Counted from the first letter of the stretch, positions 26,601 to 33,395 are shown. The stretch is 64,000 bases of DNA from AP-15 sp963812675 (GCA_963812675.1 CAWEWR010000021.1:124001-188000); one strand, 5' to 3'. A program made the numbers and translations. Notes: generated by a model from the letters alone, not told the origin.

Positions 26601-26819
26601 TGGACCGAGCAAGGCGGGGCGGAAATCGGCGCTTTGCCAAAACGCGGTTTCGGCACGGAGTTGATCGAACGCGGCATTCGTTTCGAATTGGAAGGCGAGG
26701 CGGAACTCGGTGTGGTGGATGGTGGTCTCCACTGTAGGATAGTCATCCCGGCGGATCCTCGCTACCTGACCTTCGGTGCGTCGCCCGCCAAATCGCCGGT
26801 GGAGGAAGCTGCTTCATGA
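23673..26819 (+). CDS. CheB-CheR-PAS-HWE histidine kinase fusion protein
   Basis: 1048 aa multidomain signalling protein. Residues about 12-195: CheB methylesterase with catalytic Ser21 in GIGASAGG, His in VVTHLPPDRDS and Asp in VLSGGGSDGTLGLKAI. About 205-475: CheR methyltransferase with AGCATGEEAYSIAML and FSNHSVIRDPPFSRLDLISC. About 640-725: a long coiled coil of NEEL/SANEELETS repeats. About 730-840: PAS. From His849 (ELSHRVKNSLAVV): HWE/HisKA_2 kinase with a divergent ATPase (VHELMTNAAKYGALS, GFGTELIERG). No receptor or CheA genes are near, so it is probably a general two-component sensor rather than a flagellar chemotaxis protein. Its stop overlaps the response regulator start. Confidence 0.92.
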   Translation: MDNPGVRGVTPHLPIVGIGASAGGVEALEAFFRAMPADNGMGFVVVTHLPPDRDSLLAEIIGRASRMPVVDARDDQPVEAQHVYVLPSSAVLTIREGRLRLRHTGAAHRERAPIDVFFTSLAEDQGQHAIGVVLSGGGSDGTLGLKAIKENGGLTVAQGTNLTRPRFADMPSNAVAAGFVDLLQAVEEIPERIIAYVRNWGAFDAERPKDVLDKIHTLLRARTGHDFSEYKDRSFQRRVQRRMQVVQTTKLEDYAARLQEDPDEVRALFRDLLIGVTNFFRDAEAFQALEAQVIPKLFEDKSAGDELRVWVAGCATGEEAYSIAMLLREHMDIMEAPPKVQIFATDIDQTTMAVARTARYPTTLVNDVPPARLERFFVQEGATYRVAKDLREMCIFSNHSVIRDPPFSRLDLISCRNLLIYLKPALQGQIFPLFHYALRPGGYLFLGLSENIARYTDLFVALDKTNRVFRRRDLIARSPVPFRTSLPHRGRRGSGSDAGESQPLNRSDLLRRLANTIVEQFAPAYVIVDEAGHALHFSAGTGKYLQAAAGPPNREIIAMARPGLRADLRTLLHQAKQAGRPVTRDRIAVQINGGTQMITLAIEPIKQGNETAYGVVFIDRGPIETEREIADAGNPESKDFSAQQIERELNETKERLQSTIEELETANEEFRSSNEELLSVNEELQSANEELETSKEELQSVNEELQTVNNELRNKIDELDRANSDLTNLFQSTQIATIFLDRDLVIRSFTPAVTKLFSLISTDRGRPLTDISSRIAYSGLENDIQAVFAGEVVERPVSLTSGQGHYLARILPYRTAENVIDGVLLTFADVTSIVAAEEQQKVLAAELSHRVKNSLAVVSSIAERTLPDGEPKDDLIGRFHALGQTHDLLSRGGWTEAPLRELVMRELAPHLADDGSNARVNGPPIMLKPQAALLLALVVHELMTNAAKYGALSTPGGRVDVAWAITGGSPRHLELTWTEQGGAEIGALPKRGFGTELIERGIRFELEGEAELGVVDGGLHCRIVIPADPRYLTFGASPAKSPVEEAAS

Positions 26820-27196
26820 CGGCGGCGCTCGAAGGCCTCAGAGTTTTGGTTGTCGAAGACGAATTTTTGGTAGCGACGTTGATCGAAGACATGCTGAGAT
26901 CTGCCGGTTGCGTGGTGTCGGGCCCTGTTCCACGACTTGCCGAAGCCCTCGATGCGGTCCATCGCGGGACCTTTGACGCAGCGGTCTTGGACGTCAACCT
27001 CGCGGGCGACCGGATCGACCCGGTCGCGGATGTGCTGTCGCGGCGGAATGTCCCGTTCGTGTTCGTCACCGGCTACGGCACGGGTGGCTTGCCGGCCATG
27101 TACGCCGAGCGCCCTCGCCTTTCCAAGCCGTTCAAGATGACGGATCTGCTCGACCTGTTGTCGAGCGTCGTCGCCCCTCCTAACGCTTCGGCGTGA
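26816..27196 (+). CDS. Single-domain response regulator (receiver)
   Basis: 126 aa, start ATG 26816 inside the stop of the kinase fusion gene. Receiver domain with acidic pocket VVEDEF, phospho-acceptor Asp59 in AAVLDVNLAG, Thr in FVTGYGTG and Lys in RLSKPFK. No output domain. HWE kinases commonly pair with such stand-alone receivers, which pass phosphate on or act by protein contact (compare the PhyR/NepR type of general stress control, although no anti-sigma or sigma gene is here). The overlap implies that it is the cognate partner. Confidence 0.92.
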   Translation: MTAALEGLRVLVVEDEFLVATLIEDMLRSAGCVVSGPVPRLAEALDAVHRGTFDAAVLDVNLAGDRIDPVADVLSRRNVPFVFVTGYGTGGLPAMYAERPRLSKPFKMTDLLDLLSSVVAPPNASA

Positions 27197-27450
27197 GCCA
27201 CATCGACAGCCGTCAATCCCGGAGCAGGCTGCGACGAAACCGGACAGGGGCGTTGAAATCCGAACTGAGATGTTGCTGTCGAGTTGCAAGAGAACCCGGG
27301 AGAGCCTATGTGTATCGCTGTCCGACCTCCCGTGGTTCGGCTTGCTCTCCCAAGCTCTGATTGAGCGCCGGACCTGCTCCCGCACCGTGCCGAAGTTTGA
27401 CCCTCCGCTCACCATCGAGCGGCGGTAATTTTGTTTTTGAAGGAAGATCT

Positions 27451-27657
27451 ATGACGATTGGAACCGTGAAGTGGTTCAACCCCACAAAGGGTTACGGCTT
27501 CATTCAACCCGAGGACGGTTCGCAGGATGTGTTTGTTCATATCTCGGCGGTCGAGCGCTCCGGAATCGGCAATCTGCACGAGGGGCAGAAGGTGAGTTTC
27601 GACCTCGAGCGCGGCGATCGAGGAAAGACCTCGGCCGTCAACCTGAAGCAAGGCTAG
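27451..27657 (+). CDS. Cold-shock protein (CspA family)
   Basis: 68 aa from ATG 27451, preceded by GAAGGAAGA. Single cold-shock domain with RNP1-like KGYGFIQPEDG, RNP2-like VFVHISAVE and the N-terminal MTIGTVKWFNPTKGYG. It binds single-stranded nucleic acid as an RNA chaperone. A 254-base gap upstream may hold a long regulated leader, as csp genes often have, though no specific structure was identified. It precedes rpsU, an arrangement found in many alphaproteobacteria. Confidence 0.95.
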   Translation: MTIGTVKWFNPTKGYGFIQPEDGSQDVFVHISAVERSGIGNLHEGQKVSFDLERGDRGKTSAVNLKQG

Positions 27658-27680
27658 CTTCGAGCCAAGGCTAGGTTCGA

Positions 27681-27710
27681 GGGGAGCAGCGCCGGTTCGC
27701 GCGGCTCCCC
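27681..27710 (+). terminator. Possible stem-loop after csp
   Basis: GGGGAGC at 27681-27687 pairs with GCTCCCC at 27704-27710, with a GC-rich interior. There is no T-run behind it, so it may be a transcript-stabilising hairpin rather than an intrinsic terminator. Confidence 0.35.
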
Positions 27711-27758
27711 CGCCTCGCCGGTAGAGCAAGACGCAACAAGTCGAAGAGAAAGCTGCTC

Positions 27759-27962
27759 ATGCAAGTTTTCGTGCGCGACAACGACGTCAATTCGGCACTG
27801 CGGGTCCTGAAGAAAAAGATGCAGCGGGAAGGCACCTTCCGCGAAATGAAGCGTCGGCGGGCTTATGAAAAACCGTCCGAACGCCGGGTGCGCGAGAAAG
27901 CCGAGGCAATCCGCCGGCACCGCAAGATGCTGCGCAAACGTCTCGAGCGCGAGGGCTACTAA
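27759..27962 (+). CDS. rpsU: 30S ribosomal protein S21
   Basis: 67 aa. Starts MQVFVRDNDVNSALRVLKKK and continues with MQREGTFREMKRRRAYEKPS, the S21 signature, then a strongly basic C-terminal helix (RRHRKMLRKRLEREGY). It binds the 30S platform near the 3' end of 16S rRNA and helps initiation. Length and charge match alphaproteobacterial S21. The small basic protein gene follows after 35 bases. Confidence 0.97.
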   Translation: MQVFVRDNDVNSALRVLKKKMQREGTFREMKRRRAYEKPSERRVREKAEAIRRHRKMLRKRLEREGY

Positions 27963-27997
27963 TCTGAGCCGTAGCAGAGGTCGCTAGGGAGCACCCC

Positions 27998-28159
27998 GTG
28001 GCGTTCAGAACGAATTACCGCTTCGAGCGCGCGGAGCGCGATCGGCTGAAGAAAGCCAAAAAAGACGAGAAACTGAAGCGGCAGCAGGAACGAGCCGCCT
28101 CGCGCGAAGACAGCGGGTCCACCGAGCAGACCGAACAGAACGAGGTGCCGGAGGTCTAG
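27998..28159 (+). CDS. Short basic hypothetical protein downstream of rpsU
   Basis: 53 aa from GTG 27998, with AGGGAG about six bases upstream. The N-terminal two thirds is a highly charged helix (NYRFERAERDRLKKAKKDEK) and the tail is polar and acidic (DSGSTEQTEQNEVPEV). Similar short FERAERDR...KK proteins occur in alphaproteobacteria, and the good ribosome site and clean fit between rpsU and aroQ support expression. Function unknown. The charge pattern suggests RNA or ribosome association, which is inference. Confidence 0.7.
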   Translation: MAFRTNYRFERAERDRLKKAKKDEKLKRQQERAASREDSGSTEQTEQNEVPEV

Positions 28160-28213
28160 CCTCGCGCCGGTGCCTTCGTGCTATAAGCGGCCAACCGGCT
28201 CGGGAGGGCGCTA

Positions 28214-28672
28214 TTGCCTGCGATTTATATTCTGAACGGTCCCAACCTCAATCTGCTCGGAGTGCGGGACCCGTCGGTCTATGGCCGTGATACGTTGGCC
28301 GACATCGAAGAGCGCTGCCTGGCCCGCGCCGCATCGCTCGACCTGCAGATCGAGTTCCGGCAGACCAATCATGAGGGCCAGCTCGTCGACTGGATCCAGG
28401 AGGCGCGCGAATCCGCCGACGGCATAATTCTCAATGCCGGGGCATTGACCCACACCTCGGTAGCGCTGCTCGACGCACTTCTCGCCGCCGAGTTGCCGGT
28501 CATCGAGGTGCATCTGTCGAACATTTTCCGCCGCGAGGGGTTTCGTCATCACTCCTATGTCAGCCTGGCGGCGACCGGTGTGATCTGCGGTTTGGGGGCC
28601 CAGGGCTACGAGCGCGCGCTCGACGCGCTCGCCAACCTGATCGAGCGAGAACCGGCAGAGGTCGATCGTTGA
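28214..28672 (+). CDS. aroQ: Type II 3-dehydroquinate dehydratase
   Basis: 152 aa from TTG 28214 with GGGAGG just upstream. Converts 3-dehydroquinate to 3-dehydroshikimate in the shikimate pathway. Type II motifs are all present: ILNGPNLNLLGVRDPSVYG with the active-site Tyr, FRQTNHEGQLVDWIQEA, LNAGALTHTSVALLDAL and VEVHLSNIF-like EVHLSNIFRREGFRHHSY. The gene overlaps accB by four bases, the normal alphaproteobacterial aroQ-accB-accC order. Confidence 0.96.
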   Translation: MPAIYILNGPNLNLLGVRDPSVYGRDTLADIEERCLARAASLDLQIEFRQTNHEGQLVDWIQEARESADGIILNAGALTHTSVALLDALLAAELPVIEVHLSNIFRREGFRHHSYVSLAATGVICGLGAQGYERALDALANLIEREPAEVDR

Positions 28673-29109
28673 GAATCGGCGGCCGCCGCCCGCCTTTCCC
28701 CGACGCCGACCTCATCCGCACGCTGGCCGCGTTGTTGACCGAAACCGGCCTGACCGAAATAGAATACGCGATCGGCGATCGCCGCGTCCGAATCGCCCGC
28801 GCCCCCGGCGGAGCGGGGTCGGCATCGGCGCCAGTTGCTCCTCCGGCGGCAAACCGGTCTCTGTCCGTCGAACACCCCGGCTCGGTCAAGGCGCCAATCG
28901 TGGGGACCGCCTATCTCGCGCCGCAACCCAGCGACCCGCCCTTTGTGCGGCTGGGCGATTCGGTCGCCGAGGGACAACCCTTGCTGATCATCGAGGCGAT
29001 GAAGGTGATGAACCAGATCCGCGCGCACCGGCCTGGCCGTATCGCGCAGATCCTGGTTGCCGACGCGCAGCCGGTCGAGTATGGCGCCGTCCTGATGCTG
29101 ATCGAGTGA
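28669..29109 (+). CDS. accB: Biotin carboxyl carrier protein of acetyl-CoA carboxylase
   Basis: 146 aa from TTG 28669, which overlaps the aroQ stop. The N-terminal dimer/linker region includes LIRTLAALLTETGLTEIEYA and a Pro/Ala-rich hinge (ASAPVAPPAANRS). The C-terminal biotinyl domain has the biotin lysine in IIEAMKVMNQI and the thumb region FVRLGDSVAEG. It carries the carboxyl group between biotin carboxylase and the carboxyltransferase in fatty-acid synthesis. It is separated from accC by an extra gene, which is not the usual arrangement. Confidence 0.95.
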   Translation: MRIGGRRPPFPDADLIRTLAALLTETGLTEIEYAIGDRRVRIARAPGGAGSASAPVAPPAANRSLSVEHPGSVKAPIVGTAYLAPQPSDPPFVRLGDSVAEGQPLLIIEAMKVMNQIRAHRPGRIAQILVADAQPVEYGAVLMLIE

Positions 29110-29621
29110 GGGTCAAGAGAAGAACGACGCTGGCTAGACACTTGCGGCGGGACATGACCGAAGCCGAGAAGCGGCTGTGGCGGGAATTGCGCGAGTTTAG
29201 TCTTCCGCAGCGATTTCGCCGGCAGCACCCAATCGGCAGACACATCGTGGATTTTGCCTGTCCGGCCGCGAAGCTCGTAATCGAGCTCGACGGCGGGCAA
29301 CACGCGCTTCGGACCAGCGCAGACGAGGGCCGCAGCCGGGAAATCGCCCGGCGAGGCTATCGGGTGATCCGATTTTGGAATGGGGATGTAATGGAAAATA
29401 TCCGGGGTGTGCTGGAGATGATCAGCCGGGAGCTGGAAATCTCCCTCTCCGCCCTTGGGGGCGGAGAGGGTCGGGGTGAGGTGGGGGATTCCGGAGCCCC
29501 TGCCGAGGCCCACCTCACCCTCCTCATCCCCACGGATCAAGTCCGTGGGCTGAAGGCTCACGACGCGACGGGTCCCCTCCCTCTCCCCCCTAAAGGGCGG
29601 AGAGGGCGCAAGGGCGCCTGA
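29106..29621 (+). CDS. DUF559 (PD-(D/E)XK-like) endonuclease-domain protein inserted between accB and accC
   Basis: 171 aa from GTG 29106, overlapping the accB stop. Residues about 8-115 form a DUF559 domain related to Vsr-type nucleases: LARHLRRDMTEAEKRLWREL, FRRQHPIGRHIVDFACPAAK, VIELDGGQHALR (the acidic core) and RGYRVIRFWNGDVMENI. The last 50 or so residues are Gly/Pro/Arg-rich and are encoded by GC-rich hairpin repeats, so the native protein probably ended near ISRELEI. The last base is shared with the accC start. DUF559 genes travel widely, and here one appears to have entered a housekeeping operon without breaking coupling. Cellular role unknown. Confidence 0.85.
   Translation: MRVKRRTTLARHLRRDMTEAEKRLWRELREFSLPQRFRRQHPIGRHIVDFACPAAKLVIELDGGQHALRTSADEGRSREIARRGYRVIRFWNGDVMENIRGVLEMISRELEISLSALGGGEGRGEVGDSGAPAEAHLTLLIPTDQVRGLKAHDATGPLPLPPKGRRGRKGA
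29443..29606. repeat. GC-rich hairpin repeat cluster, copies 2 and 3
   Basis: CCCTCTCCGCCC (29443-29454) pairs with GGGCGGAGAGGG (29459-29470), followed by TCGGGGTGAGGTGGGGGA. A second hairpin of the same type ends at 29606. Between them, CCCACGGA (29529-29536) pairs with TCCGTGGG (29542-29549). The cluster is read through as coding sequence of the DUF559 gene. Confidence 0.85.
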
Positions 29622-30964
29622 TGTTCGAGAAGGTGCTGATCGCCAATCGCGGCGAGATTGCGCTGCGCATTCATCGCGCGTGCCGCGAGATGGGGATCAA
29701 GACGGTGGCGGTGCATTCGACTGCCGACGCCAACGCGATGAATGTGCGGCTGGCCGACGAGACCGTCTGCATCGGGCCGCCGCCGGCGCGCGACAGCTAT
29801 TTGAACGTCGCGGCGATCCTCTCGGCCGCAACGATCACCGGCGCCGATGCGATTCATCCGGGTCTCGGATTTCTCGCCGAGGATGCCGATTTCGCCGCGA
29901 CGGTGGAGGAGCACGGCTTCACCTTCATCGGCCCCTCCCCCGAGCACATCCGGCTGATGGGCAACAAGGTCGCGGCGAAAAAGGCGGCGCGCAAACTCGG
30001 CATTCCAACGGTCCCCGGTTCGGCGGGTGCGGTGCGCGATGTCGCGGCAGCCGAGGCGGCGGTCTGCGCGATCGGCTATCCCGTGCTGATCAAGGCCAGC
30101 GCCGGCGGCGGCGGGCGCGGCATGAAGGTGGCCCGGAACGCCGCCGAGCTGGCCCGTCTCCTGCCGGTTGCGCAAAACGAGGCGGCGTCGTTCTTCGGCT
30201 GCGGCGAGGTCTATCTCGAACGCCACCTCGAGCGGCCTCGGCACGTCGAGATCCAGGTTCTCGGCGATGGCAACGGGGGCATCATCCATCTCGGCGAGCG
30301 CGACTGCTCGCTACAGCGCTCGCATCAAAAGGTGCTCGAGGAGACCCCTTCCCCGGCGCTGAGCTGCACGCAGCGCGAGCGGCTGGGCGCGCTCGCCGTC
30401 GCAGCGCTCGGCGAGATCGGCTACCGCGGCGCCGGAACGCTCGAATTCCTATATCAGGACGGCGAGTTCTTTTTTATCGAGATGAACACGCGCTTGCAGG
30501 TCGAGCATCCGATCAGCGAAATGATCAGCGGCATCGACATCGTCCGCGAGCAGTTGCGTATCGCGGCCGGTTTACCGTTTGGCTATCGGCAGTCGGACAT
30601 CAATCTGTGCGGCCACGCCATCGAGTGCCGGATCAATGCCGAGAACTCCGACACTTTCACGCCATCGCCCGGCCGGGTGACCGGGTATCATCCGCCGGGC
30701 GGGCTCGGCGTTCGCGTCGATAGCGCGCTCTACGACGGGTATGAGGTGCCGCCTTATTACGACAGCCTGGTCTCCAAGCTGATCGTCCACGGCAAGAGCC
30801 GCAACGAATGCCTGATGCGGCTGCGCCGCGCGCTCGAGGAATATGTGATCGGCGGGATCGACACAACGATCCCGCTGCACCAGCGTCTGGCCCTTGCTCC
30901 GGAATTCATCGACGGCGATTACCACATCCACTGGCTGGAAGATTTCGTCAAGCGCCCCCAATGA
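29621..30964 (+). CDS. accC: Biotin carboxylase subunit of acetyl-CoA carboxylase
   Basis: 447 aa, ATG 29621. Carboxylates biotin on AccB using ATP and bicarbonate. N-terminal FEKVLIANRGEIALRIHRAC, the ATP-grasp glycine loop KASAGGGGRGMKVARN, HVEIQVLGDGNG, the ERDCSLQRSHQKVLEETPS segment, EMNTRLQVEHPISEMISGID with catalytic Arg, and the C-terminal domain are all present and of normal length. It ends in an ATGA that would start a 13-codon out-of-frame peptide. The real aat start lies 29 bases further on. Confidence 0.97.
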   Translation: MFEKVLIANRGEIALRIHRACREMGIKTVAVHSTADANAMNVRLADETVCIGPPPARDSYLNVAAILSAATITGADAIHPGLGFLAEDADFAATVEEHGFTFIGPSPEHIRLMGNKVAAKKAARKLGIPTVPGSAGAVRDVAAAEAAVCAIGYPVLIKASAGGGGRGMKVARNAAELARLLPVAQNEAASFFGCGEVYLERHLERPRHVEIQVLGDGNGGIIHLGERDCSLQRSHQKVLEETPSPALSCTQRERLGALAVAALGEIGYRGAGTLEFLYQDGEFFFIEMNTRLQVEHPISEMISGIDIVREQLRIAAGLPFGYRQSDINLCGHAIECRINAENSDTFTPSPGRVTGYHPPGGLGVRVDSALYDGYEVPPYYDSLVSKLIVHGKSRNECLMRLRRALEEYVIGGIDTTIPLHQRLALAPEFIDGDYHIHWLEDFVKRPQ

Positions 30965-30992
30965 CCGAGGGCCTGATCGGAGCCGCGGCGCG

Positions 30993-31649
30993 TTGCAGCT
31001 GACCCCTGGGATACTGCTCGCCGCCTATGCTGCCGGCATCTTCCCTATGGGCGAATCGGCGGACGATCCGGAGCTGTTCTGGGTCGACCCGCGGCGGCGC
31101 GGGATCCTGCCGCTCGACACCTTCCATGTGCCGAAGCGGCTGCGTCGTGTGGTCCGGCAGGGCGGTTTCGAGATCCGCTGCGACAGCGCCTTCGAGGAAG
31201 TGATTCGCAGCTGCGCCGAGGCGACCGAAAAACGCCCCAACACCTGGATCAACGACGAGATCGTGAGGCTATATGCGGGACTCTTCGCCCGCGGCGCCGC
31301 GCACAGCGTCGAAACCTGGCAAAGGGGCATGCTGGTCGGCGGCCTTTACGGCGTCGCGATCGGCGCCGCCTTTTTCGGCGAAAGCATGTTCAGCCGCGCC
31401 GCGGATGCGAGCAAGGTCGCACTCGTGCATTTGGTCGCGCGCTTACGGCTCGGCGGCTATCACTTGCTCGACACTCAGTTTCTGACGCCGCATCTCGCGC
31501 AGTTCGGCGGGGTCGAAATCACCCGCGCTCGCTATCATCGCCTGCTCGCCGAGGCGCTCGCCTACGGTGCGTCCTTCCCGGCGGCTTTGCCGGAGGCGCT
31601 GCGTGGCGATCCGCTCGCCGCCTTGCAATCGAGCAGGATCACGTCGTAG
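30993..31649 (+). CDS. aat: Leucyl/phenylalanyl-tRNA--protein transferase
   Basis: 218 aa from TTG 30993. Adds Leu or Phe from aminoacyl-tRNA to N-terminal Arg/Lys of proteins, marking them for ClpS/ClpAP degradation. Signature sequence: LTPGILLAAYAAGIFPMGES, ELFWVDPRRRGILPL, WINDEIVRLYAGLFARGAAH, GGLYGVAIGAAFFGESMFSR and HLLDTQFLTPHLAQFGG. TTG is the only in-frame start near the conserved N-terminus. The 3' end overlaps the convergent DUF2155 gene by about 88 bases. Confidence 0.95.
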   Translation: MQLTPGILLAAYAAGIFPMGESADDPELFWVDPRRRGILPLDTFHVPKRLRRVVRQGGFEIRCDSAFEEVIRSCAEATEKRPNTWINDEIVRLYAGLFARGAAHSVETWQRGMLVGGLYGVAIGAAFFGESMFSRAADASKVALVHLVARLRLGGYHLLDTQFLTPHLAQFGGVEITRARYHRLLAEALAYGASFPAALPEALRGDPLAALQSSRITS

Positions 31650-31993
31650 ATGGGATGCTCGAGCGCCGACAGCGCCGGGCTCGATGCGAACATCCAGCCG
31701 CTGAAGACGCGGTTCCGGGTCTCGCCCGAGCGGGTTTCGTCGATTTCGACGAACGCCGCGCTTTCCGGCGTGTCCTCCGGCGGGTTTTTCTCGCAATCGC
31801 GGACGCGGATCGCGAGCGTGCCGAATTGCACCGGGGCGCCGACCGGCGCCTCGAATTTCGAGACGCGCGCGGTGATCTTGTCGAGCCCCTCCAGCAGCGC
31901 CAGCGGCTCCGGGGTCATGTCCGCCGCCGCCGGGATCGCTAGCGCAATCGCCAGCTGTACCGCGATCGAGCCCCTGACCCACCAAGCCCCCAC
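31562..31993 (-). CDS. DUF2155 domain-containing exported protein
   Basis: 143 aa from GTG 31993. N-terminal hydrophobic signal (RGSIAVQLAIALAIPAAADM), then the DUF2155 domain: GLDKITARVSKFEAPVGAPV, FGTLAIRVRDCEKNPPEDTP, VEIDE, and RVFSGWMFASSPALSALEHP with YDVILLDC. The family is alphaproteobacterial and usually sits beside aat, as here. Its function is unknown; it is periplasmic by signal. The only credible start and its ribosome site (GGGAGGGTTAGG) lie within a GC-rich hairpin repeat, so the repeat may have replaced the original 5' end. Overlaps aat tail to tail. Confidence 0.8.
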   Translation of the reverse strand: MGAWWVRGSIAVQLAIALAIPAAADMTPEPLALLEGLDKITARVSKFEAPVGAPVQFGTLAIRVRDCEKNPPEDTPESAAFVEIDETRSGETRNRVFSGWMFASSPALSALEHPIYDVILLDCKAASGSPRSASGKAAGKDAP

Positions 31994-32037
31994 CCTAACC
32001 CTCCCCCGCTTGCGGGGGAGGGTTAGGGTGGGGGCTT
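31984..32037. repeat. GC-rich hairpin repeat, copy 4, perfect 26-base arms
   Basis: The left arm 31984-32009 and right arm 32012-32037 are exact reverse complements with a TT loop (core CCCTCCCCCGC/GCGGGGGAGGG, then TTAGGGTGGGGGCTT). It overlaps the 5' end of the DUF2155 gene and is the cleanest member of this family in the window. Confidence 0.92.
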
Positions 32038-32061
32038 TCGCTTGGCGGAGGATCGAATCGG

Positions 32062-32286
32062 TCACTTGCGGTAGGGGTTGACGATCCCGGCTACGATGCC
32101 GGCAAGGACCTCGCGCACCTGCCGCTCGTCGCATCCCATCAGCACCGCATCCTCGAGCGCTTCCTGCGCCAGCTCCTTCAGCTCGGCGAGATTTTCGTTC
32201 AGTACCTTGATCTTCTCGACGCACGAGACCGGCTCGCCTTCCGGCGTGCGCCAGACCGGGAATTCGCTGCCGTCGCTGTCGGACAT
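32062..32286 (-). CDS. Conserved small alphaproteobacterial protein
   Basis: 74 aa. Starts MSDSDGSEFPVWRTPEGEPV and has a helical body (EKIKVLNENLAELKELAQEA, then LEDAVLMGCDERQVREVLAG) ending VNPYRK. It fits cleanly between mlaD and the DUF2155 gene, 12 bases after the mlaD stop, in the order seen in relatives. No known domain. The amphipathic helices suggest a small soluble helical bundle, and the function is unknown. Confidence 0.7.
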   Translation of the reverse strand: MSDSDGSEFPVWRTPEGEPVSCVEKIKVLNENLAELKELAQEALEDAVLMGCDERQVREVLAGIVAGIVNPYRK

Positions 32287-32298
32287 GCCCGATCCCGC

Positions 32299-32793
32299 CT
32301 ATTTCGGGGCGGCGCCTTGCGGCGCCTCGCCCTCGCCCGGCTTCTTTTGCCCGCCAGGCGCGGAAAAAATCATCTGCCCGATCAGGTTTTCGAGGCTGAC
32401 CGGGGATTGGGTAAATTTGATCTGCCCGCCCGGCGGGATCATTTTGTCTTCGCCGCCGGGAACGAGCGACATGTATTGCTCCCCGAGCAGGCCGTTGGAG
32501 ACGATCTCCGCCACGGTGTCCTCGGGCAATTTATATGCCGGGTCGATGCTCATCTGCACGGTGGCGAGAAATGTCTTTGGATCGAGGGTCTCGGACACGA
32601 CCGACCCGACCCTGACACCGGCGATCCGCACATCCGAACCATCGCGGAGCGCGCCGACCCGTTCGAATTGCGCGGTCACCGGATAGCCCTGCACTGCCCT
32701 GACCTGGCTGGTCGTGTAGGCAAAGAACAGGAATACCGCAGCAACGACCAGCACGACAGCGCCCATCACTGTCTCGATCACATTCCCGGTCAT
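32299..32793 (-). CDS. mlaD: Phospholipid-transport MCE-domain protein MlaD
   Basis: 164 aa from ATG 32793. One N-terminal membrane anchor (VIETVMGAVVLVVAAVFLFF) and a periplasmic MCE domain (YPVTAQFERVGALRDGSDVR, IAGVRVGSVVSETLDPKTFL, VSNGLLGEQYMSLVPGGEDK). MlaD forms the hexameric substrate-binding ring of the MlaFEDB complex that moves phospholipids between the membranes. The other Mla genes are not in the window; this solitary position beside NDUFA12 and aat is normal in alphaproteobacteria. The tail is Gly/Pro/Lys-rich. Confidence 0.93.
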   Translation of the reverse strand: MTGNVIETVMGAVVLVVAAVFLFFAYTTSQVRAVQGYPVTAQFERVGALRDGSDVRIAGVRVGSVVSETLDPKTFLATVQMSIDPAYKLPEDTVAEIVSNGLLGEQYMSLVPGGEDKMIPPGGQIKFTQSPVSLENLIGQMIFSAPGGQKKPGEGEAPQGAAPK

Positions 32794-32809
32794 GTTTGCC
32801 GCAGCCGCG

Positions 32810-33196
32810 TTATTCGGGGGTCCACGGCTCGTAATCCCCGGTGGCGCGGGGCCGATGGCCGCCGCGCAGGATCGAGCCCGGCGGGTAATAGGCATAGGGC
32901 GTGCCGGTCATGTTCGGCTGGTGCGGCTTCTCCCAGGAATAGCGGGGACGATCGGCGCGCGGCGCCTCGTTCACCGTATGGTGTAGCCAGGCATGCCATT
33001 CCGGTGGCACTTTCGATGCCTCTGGCTCGCCGTTGTAGATGACCCAGCGCTTCTCGCGGCTGAACCGGCCGCCGCCACGCCGCAAGGGTGTGGCGCCGCG
33101 ATCGCGGTAGTAGCGATTGCCGTAGCTGTCGGCGCCGACCAATTCGCCCCGCAACCAGGTCAACAAACGCGTGCCGAGCGTCATCGCTCCGTCCAT
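32810..33196 (-). CDS. NADH:ubiquinone oxidoreductase subunit NDUFA12 (B17.2-like)
   Basis: 128 aa from ATG 33196 (an upstream in-frame extension to 33319 lacks family similarity). Typical sequence LLTWLRGELVGADSYGNRYY, GGGRFSREKRWVIYNGEPEA, SKVPPEWHAWLHHTVNEAP and the C-terminal RYSWEKPHQPNMTGTPYAYY. It is a supernumerary complex I subunit shared by alphaproteobacteria and mitochondria, which strongly marks the organism's class. It lies 16 bases upstream of mlaD. Confidence 0.95.
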   Translation of the reverse strand: MDGAMTLGTRLLTWLRGELVGADSYGNRYYRDRGATPLRRGGGRFSREKRWVIYNGEPEASKVPPEWHAWLHHTVNEAPRADRPRYSWEKPHQPNMTGTPYAYYPPGSILRGGHRPRATGDYEPWTPE

Positions 33197-33395
33197 GTCC
33201 CGTCTCGCGAACGGGTTTATCGCACTGCTCGCCGGCGAGCGTAAAGAGCCGGCCCAGCGTTGCCGCCGCGCAACATATGGTGTGGCTTCGATCAGATGGC
33301 CACAAAAATTGATAGCCAACGCCTATCGATTTGACTAGATTTGGTAGCTCGGGAGAGACGAGCAACTATGTCTGGCAAAGGGGTTGGGGAGAGGA

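Noticed and set aside
30961..31002. ATG overlapping the accC stop as aat start
   Set aside because: It is out of frame with Aat and stops after 13 codons.
33197..33395. Possible cobalamin riboswitch upstream of B12-dependent nrdJ
   Set aside because: No B12-box-like sequence or suitable leader length was found in the 200 bases between the divergent genes.
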